A stretch of 64,000 nt of DNA, taken from contig JAEWJS010000152.1 in assembly GCA_023386495.1 (NCBI GenBank), positions 1 to 64,000 on the forward strand, written 5' to 3'. Position 1 is the stretch's first letter, and every line of letters begins with the position of its first letter. Origin of the DNA: Bacillota bacterium. GTDB lineage: Bacteria; Bacillota; Bacilli; Paenibacillales; Paenibacillaceae. Below the pieces are notes generated by a model that was given only the letters and a program-made list of their open reading frames with translations, had not been told where the DNA came from and did no database searches. Position numbers and translations under genes: made by a program. Positions 53,634 to 62,598 of this stretch are shown piece after piece.

Positions 53634-53654
53634 TCGTCGATAGTGCGACTAGGA

Positions 53655-53690
53655 GAGCCCGCGCCGAGCAGATCGGCTGCGGGTTCTTCT
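53655..53690 (+). terminator. Terminator after binding-protein paralog 2
   Basis: GAGCCCGC (53655-53662) pairs with GCGGGTTC (53679-53686), extended by GCC/GGC, then TTCT. Confidence 0.65.
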
Positions 53691-53768
53691 GCATGGCAAG
53701 CTGAACTGAATTCGAGTAGCTGTCGTCCTATTGCTATACACTCGCATAGGAAAGGACGGCGGATTGAG

Positions 53769-54617
53769 ATGAGAGCCATAACAGGGGGAAGACAATGGCA
53801 AGCGTTAGTCCTCATTGCAGCCATGTTGCTGACAGCTTGCTCGGCAAATAACGGGGAGCCTAGTGAGGACGCACCCGCAATCGAAGCCCCGGAGGCGACT
53901 GCGGACGAAGCAGCAGATGGCGCTGCGGGCGATGAGCAGGCAAGCCATCCTGCACCAACCGAACCGATTGCCGCCTTGCCGGATTATGGCATAGCGCTCT
54001 ACCCGCTCGGCGAGGAAGGCGTCTCGGAGGAAGGCGTCGAGCTGGTCATCGGCGAGCAGCGGCAGCGGCTGGACTGGCGGTATACGACGCCGCGGCAGAT
54101 CATGCCGGCCATGCAGGCCGCCGATTACGACGGAGACGGCAAGGATGAGCTGGCAGTCGTGCTCAATATCGGTTCCGGTACCGGCGTATCGGTCGATGAG
54201 CTGCATGTGGTCGAATTCCAAGACGTGAACGGAACGTCGGATGCACCTTTCGTCGACTACATGTTGCCTGAGGCAGATTACCGGACGCAACTGGAGGAAG
54301 CGCTGGCATTCCGGGTCAACGGGCAGGACGGCGGCTGGATCGGCGAGATCGCGATCGATGGGCAGCGCCATGAGATAAGCTTGAATGAATTCTTATCGTC
54401 GTACGGCGTGGAGCCCGAGGCGATCGCGGATCGGCTCGGATTCGGCAGTATCGTCTATTTCGATGTCGGACAAGGAGAGATCACATTCGCTGCGGCCGTC
54501 GGCCTCGTCGTGGACGGGATTGCGGAGCCGCAGTATATCGGCCGGATCGAGGCGGATGTCACGTACGGCCCCGGTACGTTCACCCTCGGCCATTATCGCT
54601 TTACTCCGGAGATGTAA
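53769..54617 (+). CDS. Lipoprotein with a DxDGDGxDE calcium-binding-type motif, unknown function
   Basis: I do not recognise the family. ATG 53769 is chosen because the product then starts with a lipoprotein signal (MRAITGGRQWQALVLIAAMLLTAC, lipobox LLTAC). An Ala/Glu/Pro-rich linker (about 25-65) precedes a globular domain with AADYDGDGKDELAVV (about 117-131), as in FG-GAP/VCBS-type repeats and dockerin-like calcium sites. 282 residues. It stands alone between two terminators, upstream of the heparinase-like gene. A surface or binding role is possible but not shown. Confidence 0.7.
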   Translation: MRAITGGRQWQALVLIAAMLLTACSANNGEPSEDAPAIEAPEATADEAADGAAGDEQASHPAPTEPIAALPDYGIALYPLGEEGVSEEGVELVIGEQRQRLDWRYTTPRQIMPAMQAADYDGDGKDELAVVLNIGSGTGVSVDELHVVEFQDVNGTSDAPFVDYMLPEADYRTQLEEALAFRVNGQDGGWIGEIAIDGQRHEISLNEFLSSYGVEPEAIADRLGFGSIVYFDVGQGEITFAAAVGLVVDGIAEPQYIGRIEADVTYGPGTFTLGHYRFTPEM

Positions 54618-54634
54618 CGCATATTCAACCATCG

Positions 54635-54673
54635 AAGCCGGCCCCGGCAGCAATTGGAGCCGGCTTCTTTGCC
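54635..54673 (+). terminator. Terminator after the lipoprotein gene
   Basis: GAAGCCGGC (54635-54643) pairs perfectly with 54660-54668, followed by TTTGCC. Confidence 0.75.
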
Positions 54674-54805
54674 GATCGCGCAGCATAACCCCAGTGCACT
54701 TGTCTGATTTGTCTGTCTATGTGAGAATGATAGGCATACATTACCGTGTTGAGCTGTGATGAGGAAACCATCACGATCCGGAATGAATAGGGAGAGGCGT
54801 ATGCG

Positions 54806-56617
54806 ATGAGGGAACTATTAGCGGCTCTACAGAAGGGGACCGCGGCAGGCGGCGGGGATGGACGGCAATGTCTGAATACAGAATCGGCCGCGCTTCGCGA
54901 ATGGTCGCAGCGTGTACCCGCCGTTGAAGAGAAATTGCTGGCATATCGCGCGCTCGCCGAAGAACTATCGGCTGTGCCGATCGAGGTTCTCCCATACGGG
55001 CTGTATAAGCTGTTCGATACGACGGGCGACCGCGAGCTGTTTCAGCGGGCGTACTTCGAGCGGCGCAAGCGGCTGGACGTCATGGCGGTATTGACCATCG
55101 CAGACGGCGGGGAACAGTACGTGAACGGGTTGGAAGATATCGTCTGGGCCATCTGCGACGAATATGCTTGGAGCCTGCCGGCACACCTCGGCAATAGCCT
55201 TCATTATGATGCCACGCATCGGACGACCATCGATTTATTCGCAGCCGAGACCGCTTATACGTTGGCCGAGATCATGCATCTAGCCGGTGACCGGCTCTCT
55301 CCGATCGTGGCGGACCGTGCACGCGCAGAGATCAAGTCGCGCGTGCTAGAGCCCTATGTGTCATCGACTCCGGCGGCTTGGTGGGAAAGCTCCGACATGA
55401 ACTGGGCTGCCGTCTGCGGCGGCTCCGTCGGGATGGCAGCCATGTATTTGCTGAAGGACGATGCCGAGCTGCTGCCGATCGTGCAGCGTACATTAAGCAC
55501 GATGGACGGTTACATCGCAGGCTTCGCCGATGATGGCGCTTGCCTCGAAGGGCTCGGGTATTGGAACTATGGATTCGTCTATTATTGCGCATATGCCGAG
55601 CTGCTTCGGCAGCGAACTGCCGGCGGGATCAGGCTGATGGAGCGCGATAAAATTCGGAAGATCGCCAAGTTCCAGCAGCAATGCTACCTCGACGGGAGCC
55701 GTACCATCAGTTATTCCGACAGCTCGGATACGTATGAATACCAACCGGGCTTGACCCATTATCTGAAGCGGCATGACCCGGATATCGACATACCGGACCG
55801 AGCATGCGAAGCGGGTCTGTTCGGGGACAACTGTTTCCGATGGATTCACGTCTATCGCAACCTGGTATGGATTGATCCCAACGCAGAAGCAACGGGGCTG
55901 CCGGATACGGACTATTGGCTCGATCAAGCGCAGATCGTCGTCAGCCGCCAGACCGTCAAGGGCCGGACAGTCGCGTTCTCCGCGAAGGGGGGCGCCAACA
56001 ATGAACCGCACAACCATAACGATGTCGGCAGCTTCATCTACTATGCCGGCGGCGAGCAGCTCCTGGCTGATCCCGGCAGGGGCGTATACTCGAAGGTTTA
56101 CTTCGGCAGCGACCGGTATCGGATGATCTATAACGGCTCGCATGGCCACTCGGTACCGATCGTGGAGGGGATGTACCAGCGGGAGGGGGCGATGCACCGG
56201 GGGCAAGTGCTCGACGTTGACATCTCCGACGATACCGTGGAGATTGCCATGGAGCTCGTCAACGCATATGCCTGCCCGAATCTCGTTGCGCTGGCACGTC
56301 GGCTCCGCTTCGACAAGCGGACAGGGGAGCTGCGGCTGCAGGATCGGTTCGAATTCGCCGTGCAGCCGGCAGACTATCGGGAGCGGTTCGTTACGTTCCG
56401 CGAACCGGTCATCCACTCGGACGGCAGCCTATTCATCCGAGGCTGCGCGGATATCGGCCTGCGCCTTCGTTACGATGTTGGACGCTTGCGGCCCGAGCTT
56501 GTATCCGAGCCGTTCTTGCCCGGCGTGCTCGGCAAAGAGACGCTTCATCTCATCGATCTCGTCCCGGTCAGTCCGATCAAGGCGGATACGATCGAAGTGG
56601 TCATGACGTTGGAATAA
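54806..56617 (+). CDS. Heparinase II/III-family polysaccharide lyase-like protein
   Basis: 603 residues, ATG 54806 with GGAGAGG upstream. The N-terminal half (about 1-330) is an alpha-toroid typical of uronate lyases, and the C-terminal half a beta-sandwich. The junction carries the family motif NEPHNHNDVGSF (about 398-409), whose His residues belong to the lyase active site. Members cleave uronic-acid-containing, often sulfated, polysaccharides. No signal peptide is seen, so it would act on imported oligosaccharides. It forms a cluster with GH5 and GH2 genes and two importers. Exact substrate unknown. Confidence 0.88.
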   Translation: MRELLAALQKGTAAGGGDGRQCLNTESAALREWSQRVPAVEEKLLAYRALAEELSAVPIEVLPYGLYKLFDTTGDRELFQRAYFERRKRLDVMAVLTIADGGEQYVNGLEDIVWAICDEYAWSLPAHLGNSLHYDATHRTTIDLFAAETAYTLAEIMHLAGDRLSPIVADRARAEIKSRVLEPYVSSTPAAWWESSDMNWAAVCGGSVGMAAMYLLKDDAELLPIVQRTLSTMDGYIAGFADDGACLEGLGYWNYGFVYYCAYAELLRQRTAGGIRLMERDKIRKIAKFQQQCYLDGSRTISYSDSSDTYEYQPGLTHYLKRHDPDIDIPDRACEAGLFGDNCFRWIHVYRNLVWIDPNAEATGLPDTDYWLDQAQIVVSRQTVKGRTVAFSAKGGANNEPHNHNDVGSFIYYAGGEQLLADPGRGVYSKVYFGSDRYRMIYNGSHGHSVPIVEGMYQREGAMHRGQVLDVDISDDTVEIAMELVNAYACPNLVALARRLRFDKRTGELRLQDRFEFAVQPADYRERFVTFREPVIHSDGSLFIRGCADIGLRLRYDVGRLRPELVSEPFLPGVLGKETLHLIDLVPVSPIKADTIEVVMTLE

Positions 56618-56634
56618 TCGGTCGTTAAGCCTAT

Positions 56635-56675
56635 GAAGCCGACGCCCCTGGGAAGCGGGTGTCGGCTTCCTGTTC
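56635..56675 (+). terminator. Terminator after the heparinase-like gene
   Basis: GAAGCCGAC-CCC (56635-56647) pairs with GGG-GTCGGCTTC (to 56669), then CTGTTC. Confidence 0.7.
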
Positions 56676-56725
56676 ATTCACATGGGAGGTGCAATCTGCT
56701 ATTGTAGGAGAAGAGCAGGGCAACC

Positions 56726-58657
56726 ATGGAGAGGGGTACAAGGCAGACGATGAGAGAGAACTTGTTACGAATCGTAAGCGCTGTCATTGTGGCGGGACTA
56801 TGGGTGAGCATGTTAGCCCAGGCCGCCCCGATTCGGACGGCGCACGCAGCGCCGCTTGAAGCGGCAGGCAGCATGCAGCAGGTCGTGGAGGCGATGCAGC
56901 CGGGCTGGAACTTGGGCAATACGTTCGAAGCGAGCGGGTCCGAGACGGCTTGGGGCAACCCCGTCGTGACCGAGGAACTGATCCAAGCGATTAAGGATCA
57001 GGGCTACAAGAGCATCCGAATCCCGGTGACGTGGAATCACCGGATGGGAGGCGCGCCGGACTATGCCATAGACCCGGAGTTCATGGCCCGCTTGCAAGAG
57101 GTCGTGGACTGGTCGCTCGATGCGGGCTTGTACGTCATGCTGAACATGCATCATGATTCGCATTGGATGCTGAACATGGAGCAGGAGCGCGACAGCGTGC
57201 TGGAGAAGTACAGCGCGGCTTGGCGCCAGATCGCGGGACATTTCCGGGACTACCCGGCTGCGCTGCTGTTCGAGGGCATCAACGAGCCGCGTTTCTCGGA
57301 GGATTGGAATAGGGACGAGCCGATCTATTTCGCCATGCTGGACGAATTGAACACGACCTTCCATGCCATTGTACGCGGCAGCGGCGGGAACAACGGCATG
57401 CGTCCGCTGGTGCTCTCGACCGTGACGGGCAGTCCCAGCCAGGCCAGGATCGACGAGCTGTATAAGACGATCGCGAAGCTGGACGACCCGAATCTGATCG
57501 CGACGATCCATTACTACGGCTATTATCCGTTCAGCGTGAACCTGGGCGGAGGCACGAGATTCGACGAGACGGCGAGAGGCGACCTGGTCGCAGCGTTCGA
57601 CCGCGCCTACGACACCTTCGTGGCGCGCGGCATCCCCGTCATTATCGGGGAGTTCGGACTGCTCGGCTTCGACAAAAGCGTCTCGATGATCCAGCACGGC
57701 GAGGTGTTGAAGTACTTCGAATATCTCACCTATTACGCGCGCGAGAAGAAGATGACGCACATGCTGTGGGACAACGGCCAACATTTTGATCGCCGCGCGA
57801 TGACCTGGTTCAATCCCGACTTCCATGAGGTCATGCAAGCGGGACTAAGCGGTCGGTCGTCCAATGCCGCGTCGGATTCGATCTACTTGCGACAGGGCGA
57901 AGCGGTTCAGGATGCGAAGGTTCAGATGAACCTGAACGGCAATACGCTGACCAGAATCAAGCTGGGCGATCGCGAGCTTGCGGCAGGTACGGACTACGTC
58001 CTGGAGGGCGAGAGCCTGACGCTGAAGGCCGACCTGCTGCAGGGTCTCATGACCGACAATCTGGGATTAAACGCGACGCTGATCTGCACGTTCTCGGCAG
58101 GAGCGGACTGGAAGCTGCATATCATCCAGTACACTCCGCCTACGGCACGGGATGTCGAAGGCTCGCGAGGCATGTTCGTGATCCCGGTCAAGTATAACGG
58201 CGACGCGCTGGCGACGATGGAAGCGACGTATGCGACGGGCGGCAATGCGGGCCCGGACGACTGGACGCCGTATAAGGAGTTCGGCAAGTCGTTCGAGCCC
58301 GACTACGAGAGCAATCTCGTGAAGCTGCCGAGCGCCTTCTTCGATCAAGTGAAGGAAGGCGAGGTGCTGCTGAAGCTGCACTTCTGGAGCGGGACCGTGC
58401 TCGACTACAAGCTGACCATAGACGACAGCGTCAATAAGATCTACGGGACCGCGCCTGCCGATGAGGCGGCTGCGCAGGAGGAAAATCCACTCGAGGAACC
58501 GGCAACGGAAGAGGAAGACGCGCCTGCGCCGGTTGAAGAGTCTGCCGAACAGGATAAGACGGGCAGCTCCGTGTACCTGTGGATCGGCACGGCAGTTCTG
58601 CTGCTCGCATTGCTCGGAGCGGGCACAGTGCTGGTACGGAGAAGCAAGCGGAAGTAA
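56726..58657 (+). CDS. Membrane-anchored GH5 cellulase/endoglucanase-like enzyme
   Basis: 643 residues: a signal peptide (about 1-37), a GH5 catalytic domain (about 45-375), an immunoglobulin-like X2 module (about 385-470), a carbohydrate-binding-like domain (about 475-580), an acidic Glu/Pro linker, and one C-terminal membrane helix with a basic tail (VRRSKRK). Catalytic Glu187 lies in FEGINEP and Glu309 in IIGEFG, with GWNLGNTFE at the start of the domain. No LPXTG motif is present, so the helix itself anchors it. ATG 56726 is used; ATG 56750 is an alternative. Beta-1,4-glucan or a related beta-glycan is the likely substrate. Confidence 0.9.
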   Translation: MERGTRQTMRENLLRIVSAVIVAGLWVSMLAQAAPIRTAHAAPLEAAGSMQQVVEAMQPGWNLGNTFEASGSETAWGNPVVTEELIQAIKDQGYKSIRIPVTWNHRMGGAPDYAIDPEFMARLQEVVDWSLDAGLYVMLNMHHDSHWMLNMEQERDSVLEKYSAAWRQIAGHFRDYPAALLFEGINEPRFSEDWNRDEPIYFAMLDELNTTFHAIVRGSGGNNGMRPLVLSTVTGSPSQARIDELYKTIAKLDDPNLIATIHYYGYYPFSVNLGGGTRFDETARGDLVAAFDRAYDTFVARGIPVIIGEFGLLGFDKSVSMIQHGEVLKYFEYLTYYAREKKMTHMLWDNGQHFDRRAMTWFNPDFHEVMQAGLSGRSSNAASDSIYLRQGEAVQDAKVQMNLNGNTLTRIKLGDRELAAGTDYVLEGESLTLKADLLQGLMTDNLGLNATLICTFSAGADWKLHIIQYTPPTARDVEGSRGMFVIPVKYNGDALATMEATYATGGNAGPDDWTPYKEFGKSFEPDYESNLVKLPSAFFDQVKEGEVLLKLHFWSGTVLDYKLTIDDSVNKIYGTAPADEAAAQEENPLEEPATEEEDAPAPVEESAEQDKTGSSVYLWIGTAVLLLALLGAGTVLVRRSKRK

Positions 58658-58660
58658 GGA

Positions 58661-58703
58661 TAAGGGACGGCGGCCCGCTGCGGACTGTCGTCCCTTAATT
58701 GTT
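58661..58703 (+). terminator. Terminator after the GH5 gene
   Basis: TAAGGGACG (58661-58669) pairs perfectly with CGTCCCTTA (58689-58697), then ATTGTTG. Confidence 0.75.
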
Positions 58704-58846
58704 GCTCGATCAGGGGGCGGGATCACTAATTCTTTCGTTAGATGTTCAATAATAGTTACATGGTAAGCCGAGGTCTCCTGACCGTATAATAGGCGCATAA
58801 CCATGATAGATGCGCAAGTGAGCGCCGAAAGGTTGGGAGTGGCAGC

Positions 58847-61651
58847 ATGTTGACGAGAATCGGACTAGAAGGCATATGGGAGCTGCAATTGGACGAACGG
58901 AAGGAGGGGCTTCGTGAGCCGCTGGCAGACACGATGACGCTGCCCGGCACGACCTCTTATGCGCGGAAAGGCAAGCCCAATGAGGCCGTTGAGACAGGCG
59001 CGCTTACGGATGTCTATAAGTTCGAGGGCTATGCGTGGTTCTCGCGCGAGGTCGATATTCCGGAGACGCTGGACGGCGTCGATTGCACGCTGTATCTCGA
59101 GCGGACGCGCGTGACGACCGTGTGGGTGGATGGCCGCGAGATCGGGACGCAAAATAGTCTATGCACGCCGCATCTCCATGCGATCGGCGGGCTGGCTGCC
59201 GGCAGGCACCGGATCACGATCCGGGTCGATAACACCGACTATCCGACGAAGGGCGGCCACATGACCTCCCGCGACACGCAGACCAATTGGAACGGCATTA
59301 CCGGCCGGATCGAGCTGCAGTTCCGCGGAAATGCATATTTGGACGACGTGCAAGTGTACCCCGAGCCTCACCGCAAGGCGGTGACCATTCGCGCGCAAGT
59401 GATCGGGATGCCGGAGGGGGGGCTAACCGTGAGCGCAGCGTCTGTGCACGGCGGAATCAGTCATCGTGCGGCGCCTGCGTCATACGCCGCGACGGAAGGC
59501 GAGCTGGCAATTCGCTACGAGCTCGGCGAAGGCGCGCTGCTGTGGAGTGATGCGGAGCCGAATCTGTACAAGCTGACGCTCACGCTAGAGAATAGCGGCG
59601 GGATGGCAGATACGGTAGAAGTACTTGTCGGTCTGCGCGAATTCTCGGCGGAAGGCGATAAGTTCGCGATCAACGGCCGGAAGACGTTCCTGAGGGGCAA
59701 GCATGACGGATTGATTTTCCCGCTCATGGGATTCGCGCCTACGACGGTGGAGGAATGGCTGGACGTGCTAGGCACTTCCAAGTCCTACGGTATCAACCAC
59801 TACCGCTTCCATACGTGCTGTCCGCCGGAAGCCGCCTTCACGGCGGCGGACATGCTCGGCATCTACATGGAGCCGGAGCTGCCGTTCTGGGGAACGATTA
59901 CGGAAGCGGGCGAGGCGAACCATAACCAGGCGGAGCAGGACTACCTCATCGAAGAGGGCTTCCGCATCCTGCGGGCATTCGGCAACCATCCCTCGTTCGC
60001 GATGATGTCGCTGGGCAACGAGCTCTGGGGCAGCAAGTCCAAGCTGAGCCAGATTCTGCAAGCTTACAAGGCATTCGACAATCGCCATCTCTACACGCAG
60101 GGCTCGAACAACTTCCAGTTCGTGCCGGTCATTCTCGAGGAAGAAGATTTCTTCACCGGCGTCCGGTTCTCGCGGGATCGGCTGTTCCGGGGTTCGTATG
60201 CGATGTGCGACGCGCCGCTGGGGCACGTGCAGATCGACCGACCGGGCACGATGAAGGATTACGACGCGCAGATCGTGCCGGAGCAGGCTGCTTCGGGACA
60301 GGATGCGGACGGCGGCGACGGCTTGATCCAGATTCAGTACGGCACCGAAGCACGTACGGTGAAGGCGGATTCCGCCGGCGAGGAGCTGATTCCGAGCGTG
60401 CCGGTCGTCTCCCACGAGATCGGGCAGTATGCGATGTATCCCCGCTTCGAGGAGATCGAGAAGTATGAAGGGCCGCTGAAGGCGCGCAACTTCGAGGCGT
60501 TCCGCGAGCGGCTGGAAGCGAAGGGGATGGGTCATCTCGCAGGCCGCTTCTTCGAAAGCTCCGGGAAACTTGCCGTCGCTTGTTACAAGGAAGAGCTGGA
60601 AGCGGCCTTCCGCTCGAAGCGGCTGGCAGGGTTCCAACTGCTGGACCTGCAGGACTTCAGCGGCCAAGGGACCGCGCTCGTCGGCGTCCTGGACGCGTTC
60701 ATGGATTCGAAAGGTTTGGTCACGCCGGAGGAATGGCGCGGCTTCTGCTCGGATGCCGTGCTGCTGGGACGGTTCGAACGGTACAATTATGTAGCCGGAG
60801 AACGCTTCAGCGCGGCCATAGAGCTTGCTTACTACAGGCCGCTCCCGCTCGGCAACCTTCAGCTCGAGTGGAAGCTGGCCGCGGGAGCGATGGAACTGGC
60901 CGGAGGCGTAATCGAGGCAGCGGCAGCGGATGGAGAGAATGCCGTCGACATCGGCAAGATCGAGCTTGCGATGCCGGATGTGGCGGCGATGACGAAGGTG
61001 ACGCTGTCGCTAGCGATCGCTGGGACGGACATTGCGAAGTCGTACGACCTGTGGATCTACCCGAAGGACGTAACGGCAGACTTGTCCGGGCTGCACCTGT
61101 TCGACGCGCTGCCCGACGAAGCGGTCGCTCTGCTGGAGCGGGGAGAGAAGGTGCTGCTCATGCCGAAGCCCGGCGAGCTATCGCCAGCGCACACGATCGA
61201 AGGCACCTACTGCACGGACTTCTGGTGCTACCCGATGTTCCGCTCGATCTCGGAGAGCATGAACAAGCCGGTGCCCGTGGGCACGCTGGGCCTCTTGATC
61301 GATGAGGCGCATCCTGCCTTGGCGGCGTTCCCGAGCGAGAGCCACTCGACCTATTCGTGGTGGTCGATCGTCATGAACTCGCGGTCGTTCATCTTGGACG
61401 ACATGCCCAAGGAGCTGCAGCCGATCGTCCAGACGATCGACAACTTCGAGCGGAATCACAAGCTGGGCTTGCTGTTCGAATGCCGCGTCGGGAAGGGCAG
61501 CCTGCTCGTCTGCGCGGTCGACCGGGAGCGCGTGACGGGCACGCCCGAGGGCAGGCAGTTCCTGCACAGCTTGGCCCGGTACGTGCAATCGGAGCGCTTC
61601 GCCCCGACCGTGGAGCTAGAGGCAGCAGGCTTACAGAAGCTGCTCGGCTAG
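58847..61651 (+). CDS. Glycoside hydrolase family 2 protein
   Basis: 934 residues, ATG 58847 with GGGAG upstream. The N-terminal sugar-binding domain (about 1-165), an Ig-like domain and the TIM barrel (about 275-620) are typical of GH2. Acid/base Glu392 sits in MSLGNELWG and the nucleophile is likely Glu524 in VSHEIGQY. The C-terminal third is unlike lacZ-type enzymes. No signal peptide, so it acts inside the cell on imported oligosaccharides. Activity (galactosidase, glucuronidase or mannosidase) cannot be set from the sequence; the neighbouring lyase hints at uronic-acid-containing substrates. Confidence 0.88.
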   Translation: MLTRIGLEGIWELQLDERKEGLREPLADTMTLPGTTSYARKGKPNEAVETGALTDVYKFEGYAWFSREVDIPETLDGVDCTLYLERTRVTTVWVDGREIGTQNSLCTPHLHAIGGLAAGRHRITIRVDNTDYPTKGGHMTSRDTQTNWNGITGRIELQFRGNAYLDDVQVYPEPHRKAVTIRAQVIGMPEGGLTVSAASVHGGISHRAAPASYAATEGELAIRYELGEGALLWSDAEPNLYKLTLTLENSGGMADTVEVLVGLREFSAEGDKFAINGRKTFLRGKHDGLIFPLMGFAPTTVEEWLDVLGTSKSYGINHYRFHTCCPPEAAFTAADMLGIYMEPELPFWGTITEAGEANHNQAEQDYLIEEGFRILRAFGNHPSFAMMSLGNELWGSKSKLSQILQAYKAFDNRHLYTQGSNNFQFVPVILEEEDFFTGVRFSRDRLFRGSYAMCDAPLGHVQIDRPGTMKDYDAQIVPEQAASGQDADGGDGLIQIQYGTEARTVKADSAGEELIPSVPVVSHEIGQYAMYPRFEEIEKYEGPLKARNFEAFRERLEAKGMGHLAGRFFESSGKLAVACYKEELEAAFRSKRLAGFQLLDLQDFSGQGTALVGVLDAFMDSKGLVTPEEWRGFCSDAVLLGRFERYNYVAGERFSAAIELAYYRPLPLGNLQLEWKLAAGAMELAGGVIEAAAADGENAVDIGKIELAMPDVAAMTKVTLSLAIAGTDIAKSYDLWIYPKDVTADLSGLHLFDALPDEAVALLERGEKVLLMPKPGELSPAHTIEGTYCTDFWCYPMFRSISESMNKPVPVGTLGLLIDEAHPALAAFPSESHSTYSWWSIVMNSRSFILDDMPKELQPIVQTIDNFERNHKLGLLFECRVGKGSLLVCAVDRERVTGTPEGRQFLHSLARYVQSERFAPTVELEAAGLQKLLG

Positions 61652-61660
61652 CGTAAATGC

Positions 61661-61701
61661 AGAGCCTCGCACGTTCAGTTCGGCTGAACGCGCGGGGCTC
61701 T
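61661..61701 (+). terminator. Terminator-like hairpin after the GH2 gene
   Basis: AGAGCC-CGC-CGTTCAG (61661-61678) pairs with CTGAACG-GCG-GGCTCT (61684-61701) with small mismatches. The T tail is weak (TTCGG). Confidence 0.65.
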
Positions 61702-61845
61702 TCGGCGTTGTAATGCGGCTCAACCGCCGTTACCGGCCGCTTGATGGTCATCGCGACAATAGTCGCTCCCATAGCCAAGATATTTCCAGTCAAAACGCTG
61801 GAACGAATGCCGGACTTTTTCGTAGTACTGGTGAACCAGAATCAA

Positions 61846-61882
61846 ACTCATACTTATACTCATATTCATATTCAAACTCAAC
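61846..61882. repeat. Degenerate hexanucleotide repeat
   Basis: Units ACTCAT, ACTTAT, ACTCAT, ATTCAT, ATTCAA and ACTCAA run in tandem, about 70 nt upstream of the VTT-domain gene. AT-rich compared with the surroundings. Confidence 0.65.
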
Positions 61883-61951
61883 TTAACCTGACGATCTATG
61901 TGCGTGGAAGCTATAGCCGCAGCTTAGATTTTGCAGAGGGGAGCTGCGCAA

Positions 61952-62542
61952 GTGCTGCAAGATATTGTAGATTTTCTGGATGACTTCGGCATATGGGGGC
62001 TGGCGATCCACTCCTTCGCGGATGCCATCATATTTCCGATTCCGGCCTTCTTCTCGCAAGTCTCTCTGAGCATGGTCAATCCGAGCTCGGCGCTATGGCT
62101 GGCTACTGCCGGATACCTCGCGTGCTTGCTTGGGACGCCCTTCGGCTATCTGATCGGCAGATTGGTGGGGAATGCGATCTTGGCGAAGCTCCTCAAGAAG
62201 AGCTGGATCGACAAGGCAAGCACCCTATTCCAGAGCAAGGGCGAGCTCGCGATCCTGGTCGGCGCATTCACGCCGATCCCTTTCAAGGTGTTCACGATCC
62301 TGTCCGGCAGCTTCAACTACCCGCTCTGGCGTCTGATGCTCTATGCATCGATTGGCCGCGCGGCAAAATTTTACGTCGTAGGCGTCTTGTTCTATGTGTA
62401 CGGCCGAGCAGCTGAGGGGATGGTGGGCAATGTCTCGTACTACATGCTGGCGGCGATCGTGCCGATCGCGATTGTCTATCTGCTGGTCAAGCGGAACAAG
62501 GCGAAGAGGAAGAAGAGGGAAGACCACTCGCAATCGGCATAA
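61952..62542 (+). CDS. VTT-domain (YqaA/DedA-like) membrane protein
   Basis: GTG 61952 lies 8 nt after GAGGGGAG and gives 196 residues. Features of the VTT (SNARE-associated) superfamily are present: FADAIIFPIPAFF near the start, GTPFGYLIGRLVG (about 50), and GAFTPIPFKVFTILSG (about 100-115), in which the proline-rich re-entrant loop and Arg are conserved. The C-terminal tail is strongly basic. Relatives move or scramble membrane lipids such as undecaprenyl phosphate. It ends facing the convergent GMC gene. Confidence 0.88.
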   Translation: MLQDIVDFLDDFGIWGLAIHSFADAIIFPIPAFFSQVSLSMVNPSSALWLATAGYLACLLGTPFGYLIGRLVGNAILAKLLKKSWIDKASTLFQSKGELAILVGAFTPIPFKVFTILSGSFNYPLWRLMLYASIGRAAKFYVVGVLFYVYGRAAEGMVGNVSYYMLAAIVPIAIVYLLVKRNKAKRKKREDHSQSA

Positions 62543-62548
62543 CGAATA

Positions 62549-62587
62549 AGAAGAGGGTGCTGCGCTTGCAGCCCCTCTTCTCTCGTT
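62549..62587. terminator. Terminator between convergent VTT and GMC genes
   Basis: AGAAGAGGG-GCTGC (62549-62563) pairs with GCAGC-CCTCTTCT (62568-62581), followed by CTCGTT. It may serve both directions. Confidence 0.75.
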
Positions 62588-62598
62588 ATGCCACCCGA

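Noticed and set aside
61741..61983. Plus-strand 80-codon frame through the hexamer tract
   Set aside because: The THTYTHIHIQTQ stretch comes from the DNA repeat; no ribosome site, and it runs into the real start region of the VTT gene in another frame.
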